The notes below the pieces were generated by a model that saw only the letters and a program-made list of their open reading frames with translations, was not told where the DNA came from and searched no databases. Shown one piece after another: positions 51,473 through 63,349 of a stretch of DNA of 64,000 nt (its first letter is position 1; each line of letters starts with the position of its first letter). Source of the stretch: Myxococcales bacterium (GTDB lineage: Bacteria > Myxococcota_A > Bradymonadia > UBA7976 > UBA1532); assembly GCA_020633555.1 (NCBI GenBank), contig JACKDL010000006.1, positions 1-64,000 on the forward strand, read 5' to 3'. Position numbers and translations under genes: made by a program.

Positions 51473-53524
51473 TCAGAACTGGATCCCGATCATCGTCTGC
51501 AGGGTCTGGGCGGTGCCGGGCTCGTCCAGGATCTGGCGGCCCGTGGCGTCAAGCCGGTTGAAGGCGGCCATGGGGAACCAGACGCCATAGGCCACCGACC
51601 AGCGGAAGCGGTCGAACTCGGTGATGAAGAGCTCGGCGTCGAACTCCAGGCCCAGGTTGGGATCGTCGCCGGGGGTGGCGTCGGCCTCCAGGGCGCGGCC
51701 GTAGATGGCGCTGATCTTGAAGCCCCAGGCCTCGCGCTCATCCTCGATGAAGTTGTAGCCCACGTACGGCTTGAAATAGAGGGCGTTGGTCACCGAGCCG
51801 ATGACCTCGCGGAACATGATCATGTCGACGATGTAGTCGCGATCGAACCGGAAGTTGGTGATGGACTGGTCCCGGGGGCGGTCGGGATCGATGGGCGCCT
51901 TGTCCAGCACACCGAAGCCGTCGGTGCTGTCGCCCGAGGCGCCGCCCTGGTGGAAGCCGTACTTCAGCTTGCCGTAGCTGGCGTCGAACTCCAGCGCGTA
52001 GCCCCACTGCTCGATGTCGCGCTTGCGCTGGTAGATGCGCTGCGACGCGGGGCAGTTGTCGATCTCGTCGGGGCCGATGGCGTCGTCGGCGCAGACCACC
52101 GGGTCCTTGCTCTGCAGGGCGCCGATGGGCACGTCGTTGACGGTGCCGAAGATGCCCACCAGCTCGAGCTGCACCTTGTAGTGCTGGCCCTTCTCGGGGC
52201 GGTACTCGAAGTTGAACCAGGCGTCGGGGATGAAGGCGTCGGTCTCGGAGTTCAAACTGATGACTGGGTCTTGTGGGCCCCGGAGGGGGAGCGAACTCCC
52301 TGTTTCGATGGCGCGGTCCTGGCTGCGCAGGACGGTGTAGATGCCCCAGTCGAAGACGGGCTTGCGCACCTCGTTCAGGTCGCGCTCCCGAGCCTCTTTC
52401 TCTTCGCGGGTGACGGGCTTGTCGAACAGGGCGATGACCCACTCGTTCACGTCGTCGCGCTGGTCGATGTCGAAGGGCTGGCCCTGGCGCTGGTTCAGGC
52501 TGTCGTGCAGCCCGCTGAAGCCCACCAGGCCCTCGCTGGGGAAGTCCCAGGCGAAGGCGACGTAGGTGCCGAACAGCTTGGTGACGCCCATGATGCGGTC
52601 GACGCTGTCGCCGAAGTCGCAATCCAGGCAGTTGCCGCTGTTGGCCAGCACGCCCAGGCCCCAGTGGCTCATCATGCGGCCGAAGGCCAGCAGGCCCAGG
52701 GGGGTCTTCCACTCGCCCCACAGGTGCTTCACCCGCACGCTGTCGCGGTAGCCGTTGATGCCGGCCTCGGGCGTGGTCTGGGTGCCGCTGAAGGTCTCGG
52801 TGGGCACGTCGGGGCGGGCGGTGAAACCCCGGCCGCCGCCGATGGCGCCGCCGTCGGGGGTGGAGCCCAGCACCAGGTTGTCCAGCACGTCCAGCGTGGT
52901 CTTGATACGCAGCGTCTCGCTGATGTGCAGCGTGGGCTGGTAGCGGAAGCGCACGTTGGCGCTGGCCTGGCTGTCGCCGCCGTTGGTGGGCGGCGGGACC
53001 GGCGAGCTGCCGCCACCGGTGTCGGTGGAGGTGTCCAGGTCGAAGTTGTGGAACAGATCCGCCCGGATGCGGAAGTAGCCATGGTGCTCGAACCAGGGGA
53101 ACGAGGCCTCGGCCACGGGGCCCGTGCTGGCGTCCCAGTTGGCCTGGATGGGCGCGGCGCCCTTCGAGGGCTCGACGGGGGCGGGCTCCCAGGCGGGCAG
53201 CCCGTCATCGCCCCCGCCGCCCCAGGCGGGCAGGCCATCGTTCTTGGCCCGGGGCTGGGCCTGGACGTTGGCCTCGGGCTTCGCCGCCGCGCCGACCTTG
53301 CTGGGCGGGGCCGCCGGCGCCTGTGCCGGGCTCTCGCCGTCCTCACCGTCCGCGCCCTGTGCGCTGTCCACGCCGCCGGCGTCCTCAGACCCCCCGCTGG
53401 CGGCCTCCTCGTTCGGGCCCTCGGTGGGGGGCGCGTCCGGGCTCTCATCCACGGCGGGCTGGGCCCAGGCGGTGGTCACGCCACCGAGGGCCAGCGCCAA
53501 GGCAAGCAACTGGGCTGCACGCAT
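51473..53524 (-). CDS. Large outer-membrane beta-barrel protein, 683 aa
   Basis: The signal peptide MRAAQLLALALALGGVTTAWA is followed by a low-complexity acidic/Ala/Pro stretch to about residue 115, then a long run of amphipathic strands typical of porin-like barrels (PWFEHHGYFRIRADLFHNFDL, VRFRYQPTLHISETLRIKTTLDVLDN, WGEWKTPLGLLAFGRMMSHWGLG). It ends in an aromatic residue (TMIGIQF). It resembles a myxobacterial barrel family that I recall as TIGR04551, but that match is from memory. Cys pairs (NCLDCDFGD) occur in a loop. Substrate unknown. A GAGG site lies about eight bases before the ATG. Confidence 0.8.
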   Translation of the reverse strand: MRAAQLLALALALGGVTTAWAQPAVDESPDAPPTEGPNEEAASGGSEDAGGVDSAQGADGEDGESPAQAPAAPPSKVGAAAKPEANVQAQPRAKNDGLPAWGGGGDDGLPAWEPAPVEPSKGAAPIQANWDASTGPVAEASFPWFEHHGYFRIRADLFHNFDLDTSTDTGGGSSPVPPPTNGGDSQASANVRFRYQPTLHISETLRIKTTLDVLDNLVLGSTPDGGAIGGGRGFTARPDVPTETFSGTQTTPEAGINGYRDSVRVKHLWGEWKTPLGLLAFGRMMSHWGLGVLANSGNCLDCDFGDSVDRIMGVTKLFGTYVAFAWDFPSEGLVGFSGLHDSLNQRQGQPFDIDQRDDVNEWVIALFDKPVTREEKEARERDLNEVRKPVFDWGIYTVLRSQDRAIETGSSLPLRGPQDPVISLNSETDAFIPDAWFNFEYRPEKGQHYKVQLELVGIFGTVNDVPIGALQSKDPVVCADDAIGPDEIDNCPASQRIYQRKRDIEQWGYALEFDASYGKLKYGFHQGGASGDSTDGFGVLDKAPIDPDRPRDQSITNFRFDRDYIVDMIMFREVIGSVTNALYFKPYVGYNFIEDEREAWGFKISAIYGRALEADATPGDDPNLGLEFDAELFITEFDRFRWSVAYGVWFPMAAFNRLDATGRQILDEPGTAQTLQTMIGIQF

Positions 53525-53631
53525 GCGGGGGATCCTCGCTCGGGTCTCCGGGGGCTCGCGGACGAGCTGACGGGTCGGGGTAGCACGGGGCCGGGGTGGC
53601 GTCAATGCCGGCGCAAGGCGCGCGGGCCCTG

Positions 53632-56600
53632 TCAGAACAGGCCTTTCAGGGCCTTCTTGGCCTTGTCGGACGCCTTCTTCTTGGCCTTGTCGGCCTCGGC
53701 CTTGGCGCGGGCCTTCGCCTTGTCAGCCTCGGCCTGGGCCCGGGCCTTCGCCTTGTCGGCCTCGGCCTGAGCCCGGGCCTTCGCCTGGTCCACCTCGGCC
53801 TGGGCGCGGGCCTTCGCCTCGGCGGCCAGCCGCTCGGCCTCGGCCTTGGCGGCGGCCACCTGCGAGCCGGCGGCGGCGGTGAGCAGGGCGGTGGCCAGCT
53901 TGTCCACCTCGACCCCGCCGAACTTGGGATCGGTGAGGGTGCCGGCCAGCTTCAGGCCCACCGGGATGGGGCCCGCGGGGTTGATCTTGCCGCCGCTGAT
54001 CCGCGCCACCAGGGCGGGCGCCACCTGTACGGTGCCCACCAGATCCAGGCTCTGGTCCAGGCCGATGGCGCCGTTCAGGGTCATGGGCCCCTGCGGCGTC
54101 ATCAGGGACATCGGCTCCTTCAAGCGCATCTGGCCGTCCTTGACTTCGAAGCTGCCGGCCAGGCTCTCCAGGCCCAGGTCCTTCGCGCGCTGGCCCTTCA
54201 GGAGCGGCAGGCGCGCCTGCACCGGATCGAACAGCGCCTGCTCCAGGCTGGCGCCCTTCAGCCGGCCCTGGATGATCTGCATGTTCAGGGCGCCCGACAG
54301 CGACTTCGACATGGTGGGCCAGTCCAGGCCCGCGGCGTCCACGTTCACCGTGGTGGTCAGGCGGCCCTGGAGGGCGTCGCCCATGTCGGCGAGCTGGGTG
54401 AGGAGCAGCGCCGCGTTGACCTGCCGCAGGTCCACGCGGAGCTTGAGCTGGGGCACGGCCGGCCGCAGATCGGCGACGGTGCGCGCGGCGCTGAAGGTGC
54501 CGTCGAACGCCCGGAAGTCCATCTTCTGGAAGCTCAGGCGGCCGTTCTGCAGGGTGATCTGCCCGTCGAAGTCGTTGAACTCGTAGCCGCGCGCGCTGCC
54601 GCGGCCAATGCGGATCCGGCCGCGGGCGTCGATGACCTTGGCGATCTCGGGGATCTCCACCGGCCCGCCCTCTTCGGCGGGGGCCTCCTCGGGCCCGGGC
54701 GGGGCGATCTCGTCCAGGTGGAGCTGCGGCGCGTTCAGGTCGAAGCGGATGACGGGCGCGGGGCCGTTCTTCACCGAGGCTGTGCCCGAGAGCTGGCTGC
54801 GCCCCAGGGCGAAGCGCAGCGAGCTGACGTCCACGCTCACGGTCTCGGGCTTCGCCAGGTTGCCCTTGATGCCCGCGTCCACGCCCACCTTGGCCTGGGC
54901 CATGGGGCCCTCGATGGCGCCCGGCAGGATCTTGGCCAGCGCGGCCAGCTCGAAGTCCGCCAGCTTCAGGCTGACGTCGGCGTTGCTGCCGTCCTGGGCC
55001 ATGCCGCCGCGCCCCGTGAGGTGCAGCGGGCCCAGGATCACCTCGAAGCTGCCGAACTGCAGGCGGTCGCCCGACTTGGCGAGCTGCACGTCGATCTTGG
55101 TGGGCACGCCCGCGGCTTTGTCGACGGCGTCGCCGGCCTTGACGGTCAGGCCCGACAGGTCGGCGCTGAGGCTGGCGGCCAGCCCGCCCGCCGGGCCCTG
55201 CTTCGCCGTGGCCCGCAGCCCGCCGGAGCCCACCAGGGTGGCGCCCGGGGCCCGCAGATCGGCGCCCGTGAGCTGCACGTCGACGGCGGCGTCGAAGGCG
55301 CTGGCGTCGCCCTTCGCCCGCACCGTGATCTCGGCCTGGCCGGCCACCTTCACGTCGGGGGGGACCGCCTCGCTCACGGCTGGCAGCAACCGCACGAGGC
55401 CGTCGATGCTGAACCGGCCCGTGCCGGCCTGGATGTCCACCCGCGGGGTCTTGTCGAGGCCCAGCACCTTGCCCTTGCTGGTCAGCGCCATGGGCCCGAT
55501 GTTCAGGTCGCCCTTGCGGATCTCGAGGCTGTTGTTCAGCCGCGTCACGTCGATCTGCAGGCCCAGCGGCGTGCCGGCGGGCTTGGCGATGGCGCCGGGG
55601 ATCCGCAGCAGGGTGGGGCCCAGATCCACGTTCGCGGCGATGCGCTGCTCCTCGGCGTCGCCGTCCAACTCACCGGAGAGGGTGAAGGGGCCGTCGAGCT
55701 TCGCCCCCGGCGGGAGGGCCTTGGCCAGGGGCGGCAGGCGCGCCATCAGCTCGCCGAAGTGCAGGCCCTCGCTGCTGATCTTGAAGCCCTCGACGTTCAT
55801 GCGGCCGGTGGTGAGCCCCGTCAGGTTGCCCTTCACGTTCAGCTTCATGGCGTCGATCTGCACGGCGAGCCCGCTGACCTCGACCCGGCCGCTCTGGCGG
55901 GGGGTGGCCACCGCGCCCTTCAGGCCAAACGCAAAGGGTTTGCCACCCTCGAAGGCCAGGCCGGCCACCGACAGATCGGTCTCCAGGGCGCGGCCCTGGC
56001 CCACATGCAGCGGGTCGGTGACCTTGAGCCCGCCGGTGATCTGCGCGCTCTTGAGCCCGATGGGCAGCGCCTCGCCCAGGTAGGGCACCACCGGCGCCAC
56101 GTCCAGGCCGTCCAGCTTCACGGTGATGTGCTCGATGGCCAGAGGCTTGTCCTCGCCGATGGGCAGGGGCCCCAGGCGGGTGCGCACCTCGAGGTTCTTG
56201 CTGGCCCCGAACAGGGCGGCGCTGACCGTGACCTCGATGGGGCTCACCAGCGCGGCGTCCTTGATCTCCACCAACAGGTCGCCGATCTCGATGAGGGCCG
56301 GCTCGCCGCCCGTGGCCTCGTCCCGGAACCGGATGGCCGCGTTCTCGATGGCCACCCGCTTCAGGGTCAGGTTCTGCAGGAACTGCTTCGCCTCGGGGCT
56401 CAGCGGCTTGGGGGCCTCCTCGGGGGGCGGGCCCTCGGCCAGCCGCTTGAGGATGTCGTCGATGTTGAGGCTGCCGTCCTTGTGCCGGGTGACGTCGATC
56501 ACCAGGCCGTCCACCACCAGCTCCCGCAGGGCCACCGTGGAGCCCGCCGACTTGATGGCGTCCCACAGGCCGACGCCGAAGCGCAGCGCCTTGATCTGCA

Positions 56601-56847
56601 CCGGCGGGCCGTCGGTGCCGGCGCCCGCGATCTTCACGTCGCGGATCTCGGCGCCCAGCACGGGCATCAGCGTGGTCTTGATGGCGCCCACGTCGACCTT
56701 GCGGCCCAGGGCCTTCTCCAGCTCGGGCAGGTACTCGTCCTTCTGGGTGTTGATCGTCTCGTCCAGATCGAACACGGCCAGGAAGATGCCCAACGCGGCG
56801 ACGAACACCACGAGGAGGATGGCCAGGACCTTGAGGGCTTTGCGCAT
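53632..56847 (-). CDS. AsmA-family protein with coiled-coil tail, 1071 aa
   Basis: AsmA-like envelope protein, expected to bridge the periplasm for phospholipid transport or outer-membrane assembly. An N-terminal transmembrane helix (about residues 7-27) is followed by the AsmA motif GRKVDVGAIKTTLMPVLGAEIRDVKIAG. Repeated beta-groove segments (VDGLVIDVTRHKDGSLNIDDIL, LPKAL/GQAEITVRA) fill the middle, and a C-terminal AsmA module (YEFNDFDGQITLQNGRLSFQKMDFRAFDGTFS, GALNMQIIQGRL) lies near 780-990. The last ~75 residues are a Lys/Ala/Glu coiled coil of near-identical 11-residue units. ATG 56847 is preferred, with GAGG about eight bases upstream. Confidence 0.88.
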   Translation of the reverse strand: MRKALKVLAILLVVFVAALGIFLAVFDLDETINTQKDEYLPELEKALGRKVDVGAIKTTLMPVLGAEIRDVKIAGAGTDGPPVQIKALRFGVGLWDAIKSAGSTVALRELVVDGLVIDVTRHKDGSLNIDDILKRLAEGPPPEEAPKPLSPEAKQFLQNLTLKRVAIENAAIRFRDEATGGEPALIEIGDLLVEIKDAALVSPIEVTVSAALFGASKNLEVRTRLGPLPIGEDKPLAIEHITVKLDGLDVAPVVPYLGEALPIGLKSAQITGGLKVTDPLHVGQGRALETDLSVAGLAFEGGKPFAFGLKGAVATPRQSGRVEVSGLAVQIDAMKLNVKGNLTGLTTGRMNVEGFKISSEGLHFGELMARLPPLAKALPPGAKLDGPFTLSGELDGDAEEQRIAANVDLGPTLLRIPGAIAKPAGTPLGLQIDVTRLNNSLEIRKGDLNIGPMALTSKGKVLGLDKTPRVDIQAGTGRFSIDGLVRLLPAVSEAVPPDVKVAGQAEITVRAKGDASAFDAAVDVQLTGADLRAPGATLVGSGGLRATAKQGPAGGLAASLSADLSGLTVKAGDAVDKAAGVPTKIDVQLAKSGDRLQFGSFEVILGPLHLTGRGGMAQDGSNADVSLKLADFELAALAKILPGAIEGPMAQAKVGVDAGIKGNLAKPETVSVDVSSLRFALGRSQLSGTASVKNGPAPVIRFDLNAPQLHLDEIAPPGPEEAPAEEGGPVEIPEIAKVIDARGRIRIGRGSARGYEFNDFDGQITLQNGRLSFQKMDFRAFDGTFSAARTVADLRPAVPQLKLRVDLRQVNAALLLTQLADMGDALQGRLTTTVNVDAAGLDWPTMSKSLSGALNMQIIQGRLKGASLEQALFDPVQARLPLLKGQRAKDLGLESLAGSFEVKDGQMRLKEPMSLMTPQGPMTLNGAIGLDQSLDLVGTVQVAPALVARISGGKINPAGPIPVGLKLAGTLTDPKFGGVEVDKLATALLTAAAGSQVAAAKAEAERLAAEAKARAQAEVDQAKARAQAEADKAKARAQAEADKAKARAKAEADKAKKKASDKAKKALKGLF
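53683..53814 (-). repeat. Four 33-bp tandem repeats in the AsmA gene
   Basis: Units 53683-53715, 53716-53748, 53749-53781 and 53782-53814 each encode an 11-residue AKARAQAEADK-type unit. They stay in frame and build the basic-acidic coiled-coil tail. Copy number may vary between strains. Confidence 0.85.
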
Positions 56848-56882
56848 GAGGGGGGCCTCGGTGGGGGGGCAGAGCGGCGGGG

Positions 56883-56888
56883 ATCCTA
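56883..56888 (-). promoter_or_regulatory. -10-like box of the AsmA gene
   Basis: TAGGAT on the minus strand about 35 bases before the ATG at 56847, identical to the dcw -10 box. No clear -35. Confidence 0.35.
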
Positions 56889-56949
56889 TCGCCGGGCGCC
56901 CCCCCCTGCAATCGGGGCAACGGCCGTGCGCGGGTCCGCCCCGATGAAC

Positions 56950-56955
56950 TATGTT
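56950..56955 (+). promoter_or_regulatory. -10-like box giving a leaderless start
   Basis: TATGTT ends six bases before the ATG at 56962 and no Shine-Dalgarno sequence is present, as at three other genes in the window. Confidence 0.4.
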
Positions 56956-56961
56956 CTCCCC

Positions 56962-57630
56962 ATGCCCGCATTCCGCTTCACCGTCGTTCTTGCGCTGGGG
57001 CTCTGCCTGGCCTGGCCCGTGGGCGCCCGGCCCCGCAAGGGCCGCCTGCTGGTGGACACCGGTGTGCCGGGGGCCACCATCGAGGTGGACGGGCAGGTCA
57101 TCGGCGAGTCGCCCATGCGTCTGCCCTTCGTGGTGCGCGCCGGCGAACACGAGGTGCGGGTGACGAAGCCTGGGCACGCCCCCTACACCGCGACGGTCTC
57201 CGTGCGCGGGGGGGTGGATCGCAGGGTGCAGGCCGCGCTGCCGCCCGTGGCGGCGGTGTTGACGGTGCAGACGGATCCGGGCGGCGCCCGGGTGCTGCTG
57301 GACGGCCGGATGCTGGGCCTCGCGCCCCTGACCGTCGAGGTCCCGCCCGGCCGCGGCCTGCTGGAGGTGGTGGCCGATGGGTACGGCCGTCACCGGGAGC
57401 CGCTGCTGCTGGGCCTGGGCGAGATCACGGCCCGGCAGGTTCACCTGGTGGCGGCCGCACCGCAGCCCGTGACTCCGGCCGCCGAGCCCTGGTATCGCTC
57501 GGGCTGGGTCTGGGCCGCCGTCGGCGCCGTGGCGGCTGGGGCGGTGGTCACCGCGGTGGTGGTGAACGCCTCGGCCGACGATCAGCGGCCGCCGCCCACC
57601 CACAGCCTGGTCTTCGAGCCCACCCGATGA
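56962..57630 (+). CDS. PEGA-domain membrane protein, 222 aa
   Basis: The signal peptide MPAFRFTVVLALGLCLAWPVGA is followed by two PEGA-type repeats: GRLLVDTGVPGATIEVDGQVIGESPMRLPFVVRAGEHEVRV and AAVLTVQTDPGGARVLLDGRMLGLAPLTVEVPPGRGLLEV. A C-terminal transmembrane helix (YRSGWVWAAVGAVAAGAVVTAVVV) and a short tail come next. PEGA domains are small surface beta-modules, often in cell-wall-facing proteins. The ATG at 56962 is preferred over 56944 because of the leaderless -10 spacing and cleaner signal. It overlaps the next gene by 4 bp and is divergent from AsmA. Confidence 0.8.
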   Translation: MPAFRFTVVLALGLCLAWPVGARPRKGRLLVDTGVPGATIEVDGQVIGESPMRLPFVVRAGEHEVRVTKPGHAPYTATVSVRGGVDRRVQAALPPVAAVLTVQTDPGGARVLLDGRMLGLAPLTVEVPPGRGLLEVVADGYGRHREPLLLGLGEITARQVHLVAAAPQPVTPAAEPWYRSGWVWAAVGAVAAGAVVTAVVVNASADDQRPPPTHSLVFEPTR

Positions 57631-58196
57631 CGCACCCCGCGGACGCGCCGATCGACGACGTGGACAGCCCGCTGCGGCCGCTGATCGGGATCGTCGGCGG
57701 GGCGATCCTGGGCGGCAGCCTGTACGCGGTGGGTCGAGGGATCCTGCCCCCGCAGCTCACGGTCATCGCCGTGGTGATCGGGCTGTTCAGCGGCGTCGGG
57801 GCCCGCCTGCTCCGCGCCATCGGTACCCCCGCCCAGCTCCGGGTGTTGGTGTTCGCCAGCCTGTTCGCGCTGCTGATCGCCGAGTTCGTCACCTTCCGCA
57901 GCGAGGCCGCGGATCTCGATGCCAGCCAGTTCACCTTCTGGCTGCTGGAGCGGCCCTTCTGGCTGCTGATGACGGTGGTGTTCCTGGTGCTGGGGATCTT
58001 CTTCGGGGTGCGCATCCTGGTGGGCAACGATCCGCTGGGGGACGTGCTGGCGTTGGGGGGCGCCGTGATCCCGGGGGGGCGGGGGAGCCCGTGCCCTCGC
58101 TGCGGCTCGGTGCAGACCGAGGTGGATCCGCAGTCGCTGGCCCTGCACTGCACGGCCTGTGATCACACCTGGCGTGAGGACGACGGGCCGCCCTGA
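57627..58196 (+). CDS. Four-helix membrane protein with C-terminal zinc ribbon, 189 aa
   Basis: Four predicted transmembrane helices (about residues 18-165) end in a cytoplasmic zinc-ribbon-like tail, CPRCGSVQTEVDPQSLALHCTACDH, with paired CxxC knuckles. I know no named family. It is translationally coupled to the PEGA protein (ATGA overlap), suggesting a joint envelope role. It converges with dnaE, 18 bp apart. Confidence 0.75.
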   Translation: MTHPADAPIDDVDSPLRPLIGIVGGAILGGSLYAVGRGILPPQLTVIAVVIGLFSGVGARLLRAIGTPAQLRVLVFASLFALLIAEFVTFRSEAADLDASQFTFWLLERPFWLLMTVVFLVLGIFFGVRILVGNDPLGDVLALGGAVIPGGRGSPCPRCGSVQTEVDPQSLALHCTACDHTWREDDGPP

Positions 58197-58214
58197 TCGC
58201 GACCGCGCGTGCCG

Positions 58215-61751
<3,537 letters not shown>

Positions 61752-61782
61752 GGGGGCGCTCCCGGGAGATCGAGGGAGCGAG

Positions 61783-61788
61783 ACCTTA
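61783..61788 (-). promoter_or_regulatory. -10-like box of dnaE
   Basis: TAAGGT on the minus strand, about 31 bases before the dnaE ATG. No clear -35 in the GC-rich sequence upstream. Confidence 0.35.
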
Positions 61789-61844
61789 GCTTGCGGTGGG
61801 GGTGGGCGTCAGCCCTGGCGGTGTGCCCGGGGGCGACGGCGGAC

Positions 61845-62135
61845 TCAGTCCTCGTCGTCCTCGCCGTTCACCCGCTCGCGCAGCTCCTTGCCGGTCTTGA
61901 AGAAGGGGGCCTTCTTGGCGGCCACGTACACCTCTTCGCCGGTCTTCGGGTTGCGGCCTCGGTAGGCCTCGTAGTTGCGGACCTCGAAGGACCCGAAGCC
62001 GCGGATCTCGACCCGGTCGCCGTCCCGCAGGGCGTCGCGCATGGCGTCGAAGATGGTGTTGACGACGATCTCGGCCTTGCGCTGGTTGAAGCCCTCGCGC
62101 TGGGCGATCACGTCGATGAGTTCACCCTTGGTCAT
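61845..62135 (-). CDS. IHF/HU-family DNA-bending protein (IHF beta-like), 96 aa
   Basis: Nucleoid protein that bends DNA as a dimer. Family signature: IRGFGSFEVRNYEAYRGRNPKTGEEV, preceded by MTKGELIDVIAQREGFNQRKAEIVVNTIFDAM. The C-terminal KKAPFFKTGKELRERVN is closer to IHF beta than to HU, and an acidic tail (GEDDED) follows. An IHF alpha partner is not in this window. A minus-strand promoter-like pair and a small CGTGAC/GTCACG hairpin lie upstream. Confidence 0.9.
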   Translation of the reverse strand: MTKGELIDVIAQREGFNQRKAEIVVNTIFDAMRDALRDGDRVEIRGFGSFEVRNYEAYRGRNPKTGEEVYVAAKKAPFFKTGKELRERVNGEDDED

Positions 62136-62190
62136 CGCTCACCCCATGAGATGGTGACGGGTCGTGACCCCAATCCAGCGTCACGGGGCC

Positions 62191-62220
62191 ATCATGCAAC
62201 TGCCCGATTCTTTTTGACAA
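62191..62220 (-). promoter_or_regulatory. Candidate promoter of the IHF-like gene
   Basis: On the minus strand TTGTCA (62215-62220), an 18-base spacer and CATGAT (62191-62196). The predicted leader is about 50 bases and includes a 6-bp hairpin. Confidence 0.45.
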
Positions 62221-62256
62221 GATCTCGCTCGAACCGGACCGCGCCGCGCGGTGGGC

Positions 62257-63252
62257 TCAGGGCCAGTCCAGCCCCTCGCCGGGCACCACGGCGCCCATGA
62301 TGAAGGGCGCCTCGCCTTGGGCGGCCAGGGCGGCGAGGTGATGGGCGGCGGCGGCGGCAGGCACCACGGCCACGAGCCCCACGCCCAGGTTGAAGGCCCG
62401 GCGCAGCTCGGCCTCGGCCACCGGGCCTTCCTGTGCGATGCGCTGGAAGATGGGGGGCCGCGTCCAGGCGGCGCCGTCGATGCGGGCGCCCACCCCGGGG
62501 GGCAGCACCCGGGGCAGGTTGCCCGGCAGCCCGCCGCCCGTGATGTGGGCCAGGGCGTGCACGGGGCCGGCGGCGCGCAGGGTGGCCACGGCGCGGGCGT
62601 AGATGCGCGTGGGCGTGAGCAGGACCTCGGCCAGGGCGGGCTCGTCGCGCCAGGGCAGGACCTTGCGGGCCAGCGAGTAGCCGTTGCTGTGCAGGCCGCT
62701 CGAGGGCAGGCCGATGAGCACATCGCCCGGGGTGACCTGCGTGCCGTCGATGAGCTCGGCGCGCTCGACGACGCCCACCGCGAAGCCTGCCAGGTCGTAG
62801 TGGCCGGGCGCATAGAAGCCGGGCATCTCGGCGGTCTCGCCGCCCAGCAGGGCGCAGCCCGCTTGTCGGCAGCCCTCGGCGATGCCACGCACTACCGCCT
62901 CGCCCTGGGCGGGGCTGAGGGCGCCGGTGGCGAAGTAATCCAGGAAGAAGAGGGGCTCGGCGCCGCAGGTGAGCAGGTCGTTGACGCACATGGCCACCAG
63001 GTCGATGCCGATGGTGTCGTGCCGATCCAGCGCGAAGGCCACCTGCAGCTTGGTGCCCACGCCGTCGGTGCCCGACACGAGCACGGGGTCCTCCCAGCGG
63101 CCGGCGTCCTTCAGGGCGAACAGGCCGCCGAAGCCACCCAGCCCGCCCAGCACACCCGGCCGCGCGGTGGCCCGCGCCAGGGGCTTGATGCGGTCCACCA
63201 GGGCGTCGCCCGCCTCGATGTCCACGCCCGCGTCTTTGTAGGTCACGCTCAT
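62257..63252 (-). CDS. purM: Phosphoribosylformylglycinamidine cyclo-ligase PurM, 331 aa
   Basis: AIR synthetase, the ATP-dependent ring closure of FGAM in purine synthesis. Motifs: YKDAGVDIEAGDALVDRIK, SGTDGVGTKLQVAF, GIDLVAMCVNDLLTCGAEPLFFLDYFA, LLGGETAEMPGFY, GLPSSGLHSNGYSLAR and HITGGGLPGNLPRVLP. Slightly shorter than the E. coli enzyme. The ATG at 63252 (MSVTYKDAG) has no Shine-Dalgarno sequence; TACCGT (63260-63265) ends seven bases upstream, suggesting a leaderless transcript. Confidence 0.96.
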   Translation of the reverse strand: MSVTYKDAGVDIEAGDALVDRIKPLARATARPGVLGGLGGFGGLFALKDAGRWEDPVLVSGTDGVGTKLQVAFALDRHDTIGIDLVAMCVNDLLTCGAEPLFFLDYFATGALSPAQGEAVVRGIAEGCRQAGCALLGGETAEMPGFYAPGHYDLAGFAVGVVERAELIDGTQVTPGDVLIGLPSSGLHSNGYSLARKVLPWRDEPALAEVLLTPTRIYARAVATLRAAGPVHALAHITGGGLPGNLPRVLPPGVGARIDGAAWTRPPIFQRIAQEGPVAEAELRRAFNLGVGLVAVVPAAAAAHHLAALAAQGEAPFIMGAVVPGEGLDWP

Positions 63253-63259
63253 GGCCGGC

Positions 63260-63265
63260 ACGGTA
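63260..63265 (-). promoter_or_regulatory. -10-like box giving a leaderless purM start
   Basis: TACCGT on the minus strand, seven bases before the purM ATG. This is the fourth example of the same spacing in the window. Confidence 0.35.
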
Positions 63266-63349
63266 GGGCAGGGGCGGAGCGCCGGCAACCGCTTGCGCGG
63301 CCGGCGCTTCCAAGGGAAAACCGCCGGCCCCCGCCCCTGGAGCGAAGCG

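Noticed and set aside
52240..52330. Slightly atypical stretch inside the barrel gene, considered as an inserted element or tRNA remnant
   Set aside because: The frame is continuous, there is no target duplication, and no cloverleaf can be drawn; more likely a variable surface loop.
53683..53814. Regular 33-bp repeats that might be a CRISPR
   Set aside because: The units are contiguous without spacers, stay in frame and encode a coiled coil.
53596..57630. 1344-codon plus-strand frame across AsmA and the PEGA gene
   Set aside because: Only its last ~220 codons are the real PEGA gene; the rest is antisense to AsmA and of shadow composition.
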